Positions 32,322-44,009 of a DNA stretch of 64,000 bases are shown one piece after another. How positions within the stretch are numbered: position 1 is the first letter of the stretch; every line of letters starts with the position of its first letter. The stretch is from Congeria kusceri (lineage: Eukaryota; Mollusca; Bivalvia; Myida; Dreissenidae). Where the stretch lies: positions 23,533,105 to 23,597,104 of the forward strand of contig CM051030.1 in the NCBI GenBank assembly GCA_027627225.1, read 5' to 3'. Below the pieces are notes generated by a model. It worked only from the letters and a program-made list of their open reading frames with translations, searched no databases and was not told where the DNA came from. The position numbers and the translations under genes are program-made.

Positions 32322-33619
32322 AGATAAAAAAGATGACCAGACAATTTGAACTTCCGAAACGTCAAAACGGCGGACATCGTGAATGGTGCGCTATAATAAA
32401 CAAACGGTTTTTGGAAATTTAAATAACATATTACTCACATTCTAATTAAATATATATAACATTAATACTTCGTGCTGTATCCTCTTGACTTGATGACATT
32501 CTGCATTCTGCATTTGTCGTGGTACACTCGAATAAAGGTTTCTTAGCTTACGGGTGTGTTAATCCATACATGGTGAATGGTGGTCATGAGATACTCCATC
32601 AAGTTTATCAACGTCGAAGTGAGCCTTAAGACCCCTTTTAAATCTTTTGCACAGATTTTCAATGATGTTTATGTCTGGGCACTGGGAATGAATTTTGTTT
32701 CGTGTCTTGTATTCTGAGACGATACGTGCCGTTGTATTGGAGGATTGTCATCCTACAAAATATAGTCATAATTTGGGAAGTGACGGACGTTACAGTCACA
32801 GTACCAACACCATGGTACGAAACGCACCCCATATCATAACGTTGTACTTAGGAGTGGGTTGGGTGCTGAGGTAGCAGGGAAAGTACTCTTTGTCTACCTT
32901 TCTCCAAATAAATACGGGGTCATCTGTGCCAAACTCAACATTATATTCGTCACAGAAGATCACATTTTTCCAGTATTGCTCAACTGTTTTTATCCGATCA
33001 GCCCTGCACCGTAAAACTCGAGCCCTCCTGTTTGTCTCATGTATCCTGATCCGTTTACGAATAATTTGTCCGTGAAATCCTTCACTGTAAAGTTTCCTCT
33101 AAACTGTACGTAAAGATATAAAAGTGTCTCTTGTCTGGTTGAAAACAGTGATTATGTCCGACAAACTTTTCTGTCTGTCGGATTTCACACTTCGCACATG
33201 TCACCGAGTGTCTTTTGCTGTCAACTTCTGACGCGCACCCTTTCTTGCACGGTTTTTAACAATTTTAGGATCACCAAACCTCTTCAAAATACTTGTAATA
33301 GTAGATCTAGGCATTCCTAATCCTGCCAATTTCTGCCTGACTCAATCCTGATTTGTTTAAAGAAACAATAGCCTCTTTCGTGCAACTACTTAGTTCCTTA
33401 TACACCATGTTTATTTACATAAAAATATTAAAATATATAGTGACGCAATATTTATAATAATGACATCATTAATAACGTCATGTATGACATGTTCGAATAA
33501 CACCATAACAAGGGACACTAAACGTACTTTACCACTTTTTAATAGCCTACAGAAGTTGCGCCCCTCTAATGATGTCCGCCATTTCAATGTGTCGGACGTT
33601 CACTTGTGGCATGAAACTG
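32322..33619 (-). mobile_element. Decayed Tc1/mariner-like transposon
   Basis: Inverted termini surround a transposase pseudogene. The left arm contains GAACTTCCGAAACG…GGCGGACATC (from about 32347). The right arm has its mirror, ending GGCATGAAACTG followed by TA at 33620-33621, which gives a CAGT-type terminus typical of Tc1 elements. The left outermost bases are eroded, so that boundary is approximate. The length of about 1.3 kb is normal for Tc1. Confidence 0.75.
32465..33408 (-). pseudogene. Tc1/mariner transposase, inactivated
   Basis: From the ATG at 33408 the minus strand reads MVYKELSSCTKEAIV and LNKSGLSQAEIG, the first helix-turn-helix of a Tc1 transposase. It continues in pieces through STITSILKRFG, LRTVQRKL-like and VIFCDEYNVEFG, the first catalytic Asp region. 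VMIWGAF follows, then CPDINIIENLCKRFK, the D..N.IEN block carrying the last acidic residue. A complete protein would be about 340 residues, and the span fits. Frame changes near 33330 and in the middle third, plus several stops (for example near 33200, 33105 and 32795), make it non-functional. Related to DDE/D enzymes that cut and join TA sites. Confidence 0.85.
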
Positions 33620-33621
33620 TA

Positions 33622-35417
33622 CATTGAACATAGCATTATTACCGGTATACACAATTCCAGTGTAAATGGTACAAATAAGTGGTACTATTAGCAAACACCA
33701 ATTAACCAGGTGTTTTACATGACAAACAACAACATGCATTTTACTTGCTATATATAGATATCAAATCAATCCAAAAATATTGCCAGTAAAGTTAAGTTAT
33801 AGAGAATATTAGGTTGGTGTCTTTGTGTACTTGACTTTATCTGACGAGTTAAAGAAAGGTTTACACGGCAAGGCTTGCCGAGCCGGGTAAGCCTTTCGGA
33901 GACGAGTCAGATAAATTTCACAAACACACTATTAACGTTTAATTATTTGAAACCATACTCAAAAATGGGTTAAATTTACTGAATCTGACCTTGCATAGTA
34001 ATATGGAATATATTCATGATTTTTCTGCCACTCGAAATAGTCCGAAACAGTTCAATGCAAAACGCAGTGTAACAAGATAAACTATCGCCATATGCTTCGT
34101 TTCAAATATGTTCACCATGCCAAATGCTACACACTACAATAGATAAAAGAAGGTTTTATTCAAATGCAAGTCCGTGTTTCGACCAAACTGTTCAACAACA
34201 AACGACCAAAATGGGTGGCAATTTTAACTTTCCATGCAGGATTTATCTTCGTCGAGATGTTTATTATATACCATTTCTATTATCTTTCAAAATATACACA
34301 CAACTCGTGTGACTCAATTACTCCAGAATGACACAGCATAAAATTATAAATGAAATACACCCTACTCACCCGATGTTTTCATTGATAAAACGTCGTGTAG
34401 TCCAGTTTTACAGAGGTTCTAGCGTCCATAGTGAGTTGTTAATCCGCACATATCATGATCGATAAAGGTGCAAACATAATCCTTCTATTCCTTTTAAAAC
34501 AGTTGGTGTAAGCGGGTAATTCTTTGTGGATAGACTTACTTTGATCAACCAACAAAGAAACGGTTTATTCATCAAAGAAATAACCCTTTATGTAAATATC
34601 CTTTCAAAAGTAAACTAATCGAAGACTGCATCCAAATTACTAGATCTAAGACCTTATGATGGCAACTCTTTTCTCCACCCACAACAATCCAGCTCGGAAT
34701 ACACTCGACTTATAGAGAATTGAAATGGAATTAATCTCAGCGGTTCCATTCGAGCCATATATTCCATGGATACACTTTTTGATATAAATCTTATTATCAT
34801 AATCCATCCAAAAAACACAGAAACACTAAAGATTGTATTCTGAATGCTCTTTTTAAATTCCAACACTGTGTAAACTTGAAACTCAACTGGATGACGTAAA
34901 ACATTTGATTTTGTCATTACGCGCGCACGCGAATTTTTGCGAGTTATTTTAAACAGAAACTATCTGTATTGTGTCGATAGCTAACTGTTATTGATTTTTG
35001 TCCTCTACAAATTTTTTACTATTTAATTTATTGTAATGTAGTATTTATTGTAAGGTATATAATAAAATGTAATTATTGAATGTTAGTGTCTTATTTCCAC
35101 CAATAGATGAACTGTTAAATATCGCCCTATTTCGTAACCTTTAAAATTACTTGTTTATGACGTCACTCACATTCCTGGAAAAAGTAGTCCGTCAAAAGTA
35201 TATACATGAGGGTGTCAGATAAACCTTGCCTGTCGGATAAAGCAAAAGTTTATTTGACAGGTAGAGTTTCCTTCTATAAAGTCATTTAGTGGTAGGATAA
35301 AGATCTATATCCACTCATTTTATACATAGTATTGCTAACAACTTGATCAAATTCTACCAATACAAGGTAAATGCACATTTTAAGTCTAAATCTATATTTG
35401 ATCAATTGAAAATAATA
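33622..35417. other. Unassigned region with one ORF of possible interest
   Basis: The minus frame 34654-34917 (87 codons) has a balanced composition with Trp and an apolar stretch (FSVSVFFGWIMIIRF), but I recognise no family. A GGCTTGCCGAGCCGGGTAAGCC fold lies at about 33873 between two TCTGACGAG/GACGAGTCAGA arms, and TCAGATAAAC…ATTTGACAGG sequences recur near 35215. This may be a further element; no clear termini were found. Confidence 0.3.
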
Positions 35418-37330
35418 AGGGAACCTCGAGGGCATATAATAATCGCATCGTCTGTCTGTCTGTCCGTCTGTCCATCTGTCTGTCTGTCCGCCCGTCTGTC
35501 ACACTTCCTGTGCGGAGCATTACTCCATTAGCATTGAAGGGATTCAAATAAAGCTTCAAATAATGATAGAGGAAGATGAGAAGAAGTGCAGATAACAAGG
35601 ACAACAACTCTTTCTTCCATATTAACGAAGTTATTGCCCTTTGTTTAATTTTCTTGTGGGGAGCATATCTCCATTAGTATTGATGGAATTCAAATGAAAC
35701 TTCATATAATGATAAAGGACAATGCGAGGAATGGCAGAGCACACAGAGGTATTGCCCTTTGTTTTATTTCTGTATGTGAAGAATTAATGTCATTGTGCCG
35801 AGCACTACTCTATATGTATTGAAGGGATTTAAATGAAACTTAATAAAATATTAGAGGACAATGAGGGGAAGTGCAGAATACAGGGTCCAGAACTATTTTG
35901 TTTAATATTTACAGAGTTATTGTCTTTTGTCTCATTTTCTTGTGCGGAGCATAACTTCATTAGTATTGAAGGGATTCAAATGAAGCTTTATATTATGATA
36001 GACGACAATGAGAGGAAGTGCCGAGCACAAGGACCACAACTTTTTCTAAAATATTTATGGTGTTATTGCCCTTTGTTGTATTTCCTTATGCGAAGCATTA
36101 ATTTTCTTGTGCGGAGCATATCTCCATTTGCATTGAAGGGATTGAAATGAAACTTCATATAAGTATAGAGGACAAGAAGAAGAAGTGAAAAGCACAAAGA
36201 CCACATTTCTTTCTTGAATATTGATGGAGTAATTGCCCTTTGTTTCATTTTTTATGTGAAGCGTTAATTTTCTTGCGTTGGGCATAACTCCATCAGTATT
36301 CAAGGGTTTCAAATTAAACTTCATTTAATGATAGAGGACAATGATCAAAAGTACAGAGCACATGAACCTTAATCTTTCTTCAATTTTTACAGAGTTATTA
36401 CCCTTTGTTTAATTTTCTTATGCTGAGATTAGTATTGAAGGGATTCAAATGAAACTTTATAGAATTATAGAGGACAATGAGAGGAAGTGTAGAGAACAAG
36501 GACCACAACTCTTTCTTCAATATTTATGGAGTTATTGCCCTTTGTTTTATTTTCTTGTACAAATCATTAATTTTCTTGAGCGGAGCATACTACGATTAGT
36601 GTTGGAAGGATTCAAATAATACTTCATAGAATGGTAGAGGACAGTGAGAGAGTCTGCAGAGTACAAGGATAATTTCTTCAATATTACCGAGTTATTGCTC
36701 TTTGTTTAATTTTCTTGTGCAGATCATTACTCCATTAGTATTGAAGGGATTCAAATGAAACTACATATAATGATAGAGGACAATTAAAGTGCAGAGACTT
36801 TTTCTTCTTCAATATTTATGGAGTTATTGCCATTTGTTTATTTTTTGTGCAGAGCATAACTCCATTAGTATTGAAGGAATTTTAAATAAAACCACATATA
36901 TTGAGAGGAAGTGCAGAGTACAAGGACCATAACTCATTTTTCTATATTTATGAAGTAATTGCCCTTTTTTGCAGATAATAACTACCTTAGTATTGAAGGA
37001 ATTTAATATAACACCACATACATTGATAAAAGGACATTGAGAGGAAGTGCAGAGTACAAGGACCACAACTCTTTTTTTCAATATTTATGGAGTTATTGCC
37101 CTTCAGTTAATTTTCTTGTGCAGTGCATAACTCCATTAGTACTGAAGTGAATTAAAATAAAACCATGTATATTGATAGAGGATATTGAGAGGAAATGCAG
37201 AGTACAAGGACCATTACTCTTTTTGTAGGAAGCGTCATTTTTGCCAACATATAACTGACATTGTGTTGCCTTTCTCTGACAAGTATATGCTTCGGGGGCA
37301 TACGTCACTTCCTGTGACAAGCCTTGTTTT
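35418..37330 (+). mobile_element. HINE/pearl-like element M, slightly 5'-truncated
   Basis: The left end holds one arm of the family hairpin (AGGGAACCTCGAGGGCATATA; the intact version is at 46703). It is followed by CGTCTGTCTGTCTGTCCGTC. About eleven units of ~165 bp contain TTGTGCGGAGCATAACTCC, ATTAGTATTGAAGGGATTC, ATGATAGAGGACAATGAGAG and GAGTTATTGCCCTTTG. The 3' end has GCTTCGGGGGCATA, the inverse of the 5' terminus, then a GTCACTTCCTGTGAC hairpin and CCTTGTTTT. It is the clearest example here of the 5' terminal / 3' subterminal inverted motif plan. Confidence 0.75.
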
Positions 37331-37383
37331 AACATAAAATTGCTATTCAATAGAACGTAGAGCATTACTAGTTCAACAATACA

Positions 37384-40300
37384 ATAGATTACGCATTATT
37401 GATTATTGACTCAAATGCTAATTGGATAAATTTTCCAAGGTAGATGATAAAGATTGAGTTTTTGGTAGATAATAATATTTTAAATTTTATCAGAGAAGGC
37501 CAACTTTGGTAATATTTAGGCAAGAGTTTATTTCTAAGATCTCTGTAATATAGACATTCTAATAAAAAATGGTATTCGTTTTCAATGATACCCATATTAC
37601 ATTTCGTACAAATTCTTTCATTCCTTGGTAAATTTCTAAATCTACCTTCTTTGGTTATGTGCTGAACAACGAAACCTCGGCATACACACTCTATTTCTAT
37701 CCTTAACAACAACATCTAAATACTTTTCATATTCTGAGTTGTCTTTAAATATTTGATAACTGTCAAGCTTGGGAAGACTGTTAATATCTCTAACCCATTC
37801 TTGTAAACTGACATCATTTATAGCTTGGCAAATACAGTTAACATCACCAATAGATAAATCTACCTTGAAATACATATATGACAATCATAATTCTTGAAGC
37901 ATTTGCTTACGTTTGTCTCCCCAATTAGTCACATATGATGCATTATTATGGAACGCCATGACTGTCTTATGTTGTCATGATTCGTGTTATGTCAAAAATA
38001 TGTGTTATTATGTTAAATTATTAACTCATCATGTGCTATGATGAAGTGAACTTGTCAATGTAATGTGTTATTATGTCAAAAAGACATGTCATTATGTTAA
38101 AAAATTGTTTTATAATGTTCTATGATTAGGTGAACTTGTCAAAAGAATATGTTATTATGTCAAAAAGACGTGTCATTATGTTAAAATAGTGTTTCATCAT
38201 GTGCAATGATCAGGTTAACTTGTCAAACTTATATACTTGTCAGGGGAATTTGTTATTATGTAGAAAAGACGTGTCATTATGTTTGTATTGTGTTTAATTA
38301 TGTGCTATGATCAAGTGAACTTGTCAGAAGAATATGTTATTATGTCAAAAAGACATTTTATTATGTTAAAATAGCATTTCATCATGTGCTATGATCAGGT
38401 GAAATTGTCAAAAGAATTTGTTATTTTGTCGAGAAGACGTGTCATTACGTCTACAACTCAAATTAACTTATCGACTTCAATGTCCTTCACGCATCCGTTC
38501 GACTTCAATGTCCTTCACGCATCCGTTGATGTCTAATCATGTCAGTATTGTATCGATGTGTGTTGCTTTCCGCCATTGTAGTGAGTGCAGGCTATTTTTT
38601 AGCTCAACAACAACATGTCATTTGAACAAAACAACATACCGTTTGAAAAAAATGAATTTTCTTTAGACATGAAAAGACAGTGTTACAACAAAATAAAACT
38701 TATAATTGACAATACAGCATGTGGGCTTGACATGATAGCATTCTTTAGCAACATAACACTGCATTTGGACAAAACGAAACGCTGTCTGGACAAATCAACA
38801 GCATTTATTTACAACTTTTAAACATGACATAATAACACACAACACTGACAAAATCACACGCTGCACTAACATGTTAACTTGATCTCTTACGATATTTTAA
38901 CATAACAGCACAACAATTTGACATAACGAGTCACATTGCACACATGTTCAAGATAACTCATTGCATCGACAAAACAACACGTGTACATAACACACGCGAA
39001 AAACAAACTCACATTATGAGTAGACATGATGAACTGACAAGACAATATTGAAGTTTTACATAAAACATGTACTGCTAACATAACGACACAACCGAATACA
39101 ACATAAGACAGTCCGGGCGTTCCATACATTGTCATTAAATTTCAAGAGTAATTTATGAGGAATGGAATCTGAGCTCTGTTTCATTTTGAACCAATATTTA
39201 ATAATACGTATCTTTCTCGTGTCTTCTATCGGAAAACGACCCAATTCGCCATAGACCGCTGCTGTAGTAGTTTGTGGATGGAGAGAAAATAGCTGTTTCA
39301 GAAATTTAACATTAACTTTTTTCAATATCTGGGCTATGATAATACACCCATACCTCTGCACCGTATGTCAGAATATCTGGGCTATGATAAAACCACCATA
39401 CCTCCGTACCGTATGTCAGAATACTTAAAAATCATTGAATCAAAAAGACGCAGTTTATCAGCTATACTTAACGAAATTTTAGAAAAAAAGGTTATTGAGT
39501 GAAAACATTGCTCAAGATGCTTGCTGCGACAAAGCTTCTTGAACGCGAAAGAAACTATCAGTAGATGAGAAAGTAACACCAATATATGTAAACTTATTTA
39601 CTACTTCTAGCTTAATATTATTGTATCTAACATCTATATTTTTAGCTTAATATTTTTGTATATTACATCTATATTTTTAGCCCTATTTCTTTTATAAAAA
39701 ACATTGCGACTGTTTTGTCGGTGTTTACTGATATGCCCCATTAATTACAATATTCGTGTAATCTATCTAAAAGTCGCTGAAGCCCTGCAACAGAGTAAGA
39801 CAAAAGTACTGTATCGTCCGCAAACAACAAACTAAATAATCTCAAGTTGTTAGCAATGACACAATATATATTGTCATAATACAAATAACTATACATATCA
39901 TTTACAAACATGATAAATAATAATGAAGACAGAGGCTCGCCCTGTTTTACACCGGTATAACTATCAAATAAATCAGACAGGCAATATGCAGTATCATTAT
40001 TATTAATGCTGTACTGAATTGATGTTTATCCATATTGACCTTGGTTGCTTTCTAGTCATTCTCTGCTCTATTTGCCTTAATGCATGATTTAACACTACTA
40101 TATATGTATATAGATTTTATCATTTAACAAATTTAGATGAAACATTATGCTGCAATAGTTTGTACAGAATTCCATTCCTATACAAAAGACCAAAAGCCTT
40201 TTTGAAGTCTACACACGCACAATACATCTGGCGATTATCTTGCTACACTACTTTACTTATTACTGGCAAGTCAGTTAACACAATAATGCAATCTATTGTA

Positions 40301-41045
40301 CTCTTTTGGCTTCTGAATCCAAACTAAGAATCATTGAGAACATTTATTGTTTTTGTACACACTTGCATAATCTGTTGTCTAATACAATTGAACATATTTT
40401 TAGAAAAAAAAACTAGTAAGATTTATTCCCCGATAGTTTTTTTTTTCACCTTTTTTAGGCACAGGTACGATAACGCCTACATACCACAAATCTGGATAAG
40501 TACTTGTTGAGTAAATATGATTAAATAATATGCATAGAAGAAGAGCAAACAATTCCTTCCAATTCATAAAAATTCAGGTATAAGCTAATCGGTTCCACTC
40601 TTTCCCCTCTTTAAATCTCCAATTGCCTTCAAAACTTCATCAACTAAGAAATCACTATCAAGACAGTCTACCGAAAAATCGTTTTTAAATATATTGAGTA
40701 ACTCCACCTTAATCTGGCCATTAGAAAATACGTCATTAATGGAAAATAGGTTTTTAAAATGTTCAAAAAACATATAAGGAGTAATTTCACCATTAGTTTT
40801 TCGGTTATTTATTCTCTTTATTTCATTCCAAAATTTGTGTGGTTGCGACTTTGCAAACATTTGAAAGCTTGCCCTTTGACGCCTACAATTAACACGCTTT
40901 GCATGTCTTTTCGCATCAATGCATTGCTTTCTGCATGACAAAAACATTTCACGAATATCAGCAGAACGGTTGGCATAAAATAATCTCTTAGCCCGCCGAT
41001 AGATTTAGTTCGACAGCGACCTCTGAGACACCAAAGATCAGGCAC
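37384..41045 (-). pseudogene. Non-LTR retrotransposon (LINE) ORF2 remnant
   Basis: Reading right to left on the minus strand: a linker region (40947-40585: PHKFWNEIKRINN, FFEHFKNLFS, VLKAIGDLKRGKSG), and RT motifs YPDLWYVGVIVPVPKKG (near 40480) and VDFKKAF-like (near 40200). Then come QGEPLSSLLFIMFVND (near 39930) and FADDTVLLS (about 39825-39799), the catalytic Asp pair. A C-terminal part follows (VYGELGRFPIEDTRKIRIIK near 39235) and, beyond a nested element, RICTKCNMGIIENEYHFLLEC, a CCHC finger near 37590. Many stops and frame changes are present. No endonuclease domain was seen beyond 41045, so the copy is 5'-truncated. The clade was not assigned. RT activity is certainly lost. Confidence 0.85.
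37949..39124. mobile_element. Fold-back-like TIR element D nested in the LINE
   Basis: The left end TGGAACGCCATGACTGTC and the right end …GACAGTCCGGGCGTTCCA pair over about 45 bp and are flanked by TA (37947-37948, 39125-39126). The left arm continues as a tandem of ~60-110 bp units with TTATTATGTCAAAAAGAC and GTGCTATGATCAGGTGAAC. The right arm is rich in the inverse motif (ACATAATAAC, GACATAACG), so much of the element can fold back. LINE coding sequence continues on both sides. No gene. Superfamily unknown. Confidence 0.75.
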
Positions 41046-41158
41046 AGTTCATTTGATAGGGGTGTCACTGCAATTGCTATTTTCAGTGTCAGTTTAATTT
41101 GTCATTCATTTCAAATATAGTATTTATATTGATAAGCAAACAGCAATATGCAAAAGCA
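41046..41158. other. Short spacer right of the LINE
   Basis: Nothing recognised. Confidence 0.4.
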
Positions 41159-41225
41159 GAGTGGTCAAGTGATATGCGCTGAAGATTTTGTTGACGGCGA
41201 ACCGGGTTTGAATCTGGTCTGAAAA
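41159..41225 (+). repeat. tRNA-like SINE head (A and B boxes)
   Basis: GCAGAGTGGTCAAGTG followed by GCGCTGAAG, and 25-30 bp later GAACCGGGTTTGAATCTGG, match the D-arm/A box and T-arm/B box of Leu/Ser-type tRNAs. The stem pairing is degenerate, so a working tRNA gene is unlikely. A tRNA-derived SINE fragment is the simplest reading. Confidence 0.45.
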
Positions 41226-41601
41226 CATTTTTAGTAAAATTGTATTTTAAATGCAATTTATGAAGGGATATTTGTTTTTTATTGTGTTTTTTCTCTCGTG
41301 ATTTTCTTCTTTTTTTTTCTTTGGATTTTTTTTCCGTTTATCAATTGCATTGGTCACTATTTTTATAATATTACCTTTACCCGATGGGCGCACATTGCAG
41401 TAAATGATTTATGCATGTTCAATAGGAATACCCTCGTCCCGATTGGACGTCAATTACAGTATATCTTAAAATCGAAACAATCCCAAAATGCACTCGATGC
41501 TTTTCGGAAAGTGGCGAACTGTTTTGTGTTTATGTAATTCTTAAACACATTTATCGTCAATATTGGCCAGAATTTGCTTTTAAAAATAAAAGTTGCGAAT
41601 A

Positions 41602-42297
41602 CCGTAAATGTCTTTATTGACGCCCATGCCCTAATAGACGCGCATGGGGTATTTTTTGGTCCCGAAATATTTGTCGTTGATCTATTTTTTTCGAAAATTA
41701 ACGAAAAACTAAAGTTTATTTCGATAGAAACTATTAAATAGACCACCATATTTATGTATCCGTAATTGCACAGTATATAAATAAACCTATGCCCCACTAT
41801 ACGGGTTACACGCAACCATATATTACTCAAGTGAATTGGACCACACAAATTCCTTACAATATTATGAATATTTTTTATAAAAACATGTTATAACAGTTTG
41901 CGCACGCAAAGCAAGTTACACGCTTCCCACGTGGAGGTTTCAACAACAAGCGCTGTAAAAAGCAGTCAACCAGAATGTGCGTATGCAGTGTCACAGCTCA
42001 TTACGTTGATCATGTTAATAATTTAGACTGTACCATTGTGCATTATGTCGTGCGAGTGAGCTCGTCGTGTCGATCGACGATATTAATTAAGACGTACTCA
42101 TCGTGAATTTTCTCTTGCGGACAAAGACCTTTGGCCGTATTTAGACTATACCAATGTGTATTACGTCATTGGAAAGTGCGCATACATGAAAACTTGATTT
42201 CTGGATAATGGCAGAATTAACGTAAAAAGGCTCCATTTAAACACGCAGGGGTCCTAAAATGACACGCGCCCTGCACGTCAAAAAAGGACATTTACGG
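41602..42297. mobile_element. TIR element E, CCGTAAATGTC ends, TA target
   Basis: The left end CCGTAAATGTCTTTATTGAC and right end …AAAAAAGGACATTTACGG are inverted repeats flanked by TA (41600-41601, 42298-42299). The match continues inward (GACGCCCATG / GCACGTC). It is 696 bp and non-coding. It shares the (TA)CCGTAA terminus with element C but differs in sequence. A short palindrome ending GATTACGGTA at about 42456-42521 may be a fragment of a third relative. Confidence 0.75.
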
Positions 42298-44009
42298 TAT
42301 ACGGGATTATCGGGTAATGGATAGAGACGTGAAAAGTCATATGTATATAGTATTTGGTACGGTCGAGTTCACACGTATCTATAAGGAAATGGGTTAAGCA
42401 AATATTTGGACAGATCATTTTCAGGTAAACTCTTCATTCAAGTATAATACGCAAACCCCTACTTTTGATAAAAATTTTCGGGTAAAAAAGAAGTGTGCAT
42501 TATATTCGAACGATTACGGTAGTAACTTGTGAGTGAGAATTGAAAAAATCAGAGAATGATATTTGCCACAAATATGTATATGCTTTACTCTAGTTACTAA
42601 AACATAGGGAAAAGTTATGAAATTGTATCATGTAGAACTTTCTAAACGTTGACTGCTTCAGTGGAGACAAAGAAAACAAAACCTTTTTGCAAATTTCAAT
42701 AAGATAAAATACACAAATTGAATACATATCGATATTGTAATTGGAAACACTAGTGTACGTAGTTACCAGTTCCATGTCTGTAGCTGTGCACTCGTTGAGA
42801 ACTTTTAGACACCGAACTCACGTCATGCCGTTGAAACTGTATCTGCTATATATGACATGATCTTGATGTAGTTCATAAATCATACATACACTCGATTTTC
42901 ATGTTTCTGACACACTGATTTTAGTGAGAATTATAAGTGCTCACTGCAACTATTTAACATCTGTTACAGTGTTTCTCAGCATATTTAAAACAATGAAGAT
43001 GTGAAATATTACAATCGTTGAGTTAGTTGAGTTATGTTCACAGATGTCAAAATTGTTTAGTCAAATTGATTAAGTCAAAGGGCACCAATGACAATTCTTT
43101 TTGTTAAGCTTTATCTATTGCAACTACATGTATTTATATGTTAAAAAGAACATGCTAGTTGTGTTAATTGCCACTTTATAGGGATTTGTTATTCACTGTC
43201 CAAATATTAATAACAATCGAGTTTCACACAACAGTATTACGTATTGAGGATGTATTGATGAATTATGCTCAATACTGAAAATGTGTGCATGTTACTCCAG
43301 TTTAACTCCACATATAAGGTATTGCCTTTTCAATGCATTTTTTCTCCTGTACGATCTTTTTATGTGAATGCTATTGTCAAATTGTAACAGGTGTCATCAA
43401 CGAACTATGTATAATGAATATAATATTAAAATGTAAGTAAACAATCAATTGACAAAACAAATTTACGCCTTCGTGTATTTTATTTCCATTACTCCAAATC
43501 AAACACGTATGTATAAATAAAAATGTAATTATTGACGTCATTGTTAAGAACAAATTTGATTGGGCTATCTTTTATGGTGATATAACACAGGTTAATTAAG
43601 ATCTGTGATATTGGCGCAATGAAATTGTCCACGTATTCTCCACTGTTGAGTTATATCAATTAAAGCTGAATGACTTTTCACTTTACAGAAGTTTCATGTA
43701 AATCGTTCGCTTGAGACTGCCGACATCTCCAGAACTTGACCTGAAACAAAAAAAAACAACATACACCCATAGGCACTTCTAACTAGACCTTCGCTTAATC
43801 AGCTATAGCTTTTGTATTTTAAGCCAGAATTTCTTCAAAACTTTTCAAGAACACAAAGTAATATATAAGACTTCGATGTATCTAATTCACTTTATCTACA
43901 ATTTAGTTTTCATACAAAACTTTTCAAAAATGAAACATAATATCAAAACAAAAATTCAAAAAAGTGCGAAAAACGAAATAAAGTCAATTTCACTGTTAGA
44001 AATTAAGAG
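42298..44009. other. AT-rich, no gene recognised
   Basis: Apart from the small palindrome near 42456-42521 (ATAATACGCA…TGCATTATA), nothing was recognised. The frame at 42590-42775 (minus) has no domain. Confidence 0.5.

Noticed and set aside
36055..37365. Overlapping minus-strand ORFs in the M array as a gene family
   Set aside because: They follow the ~165-bp repeat period and share no conserved domain; they are by-products of the core repeat.
41159..41225. Functional tRNA gene
   Set aside because: The A and B boxes are recognisable, but stem pairing and the acceptor arm are degenerate.
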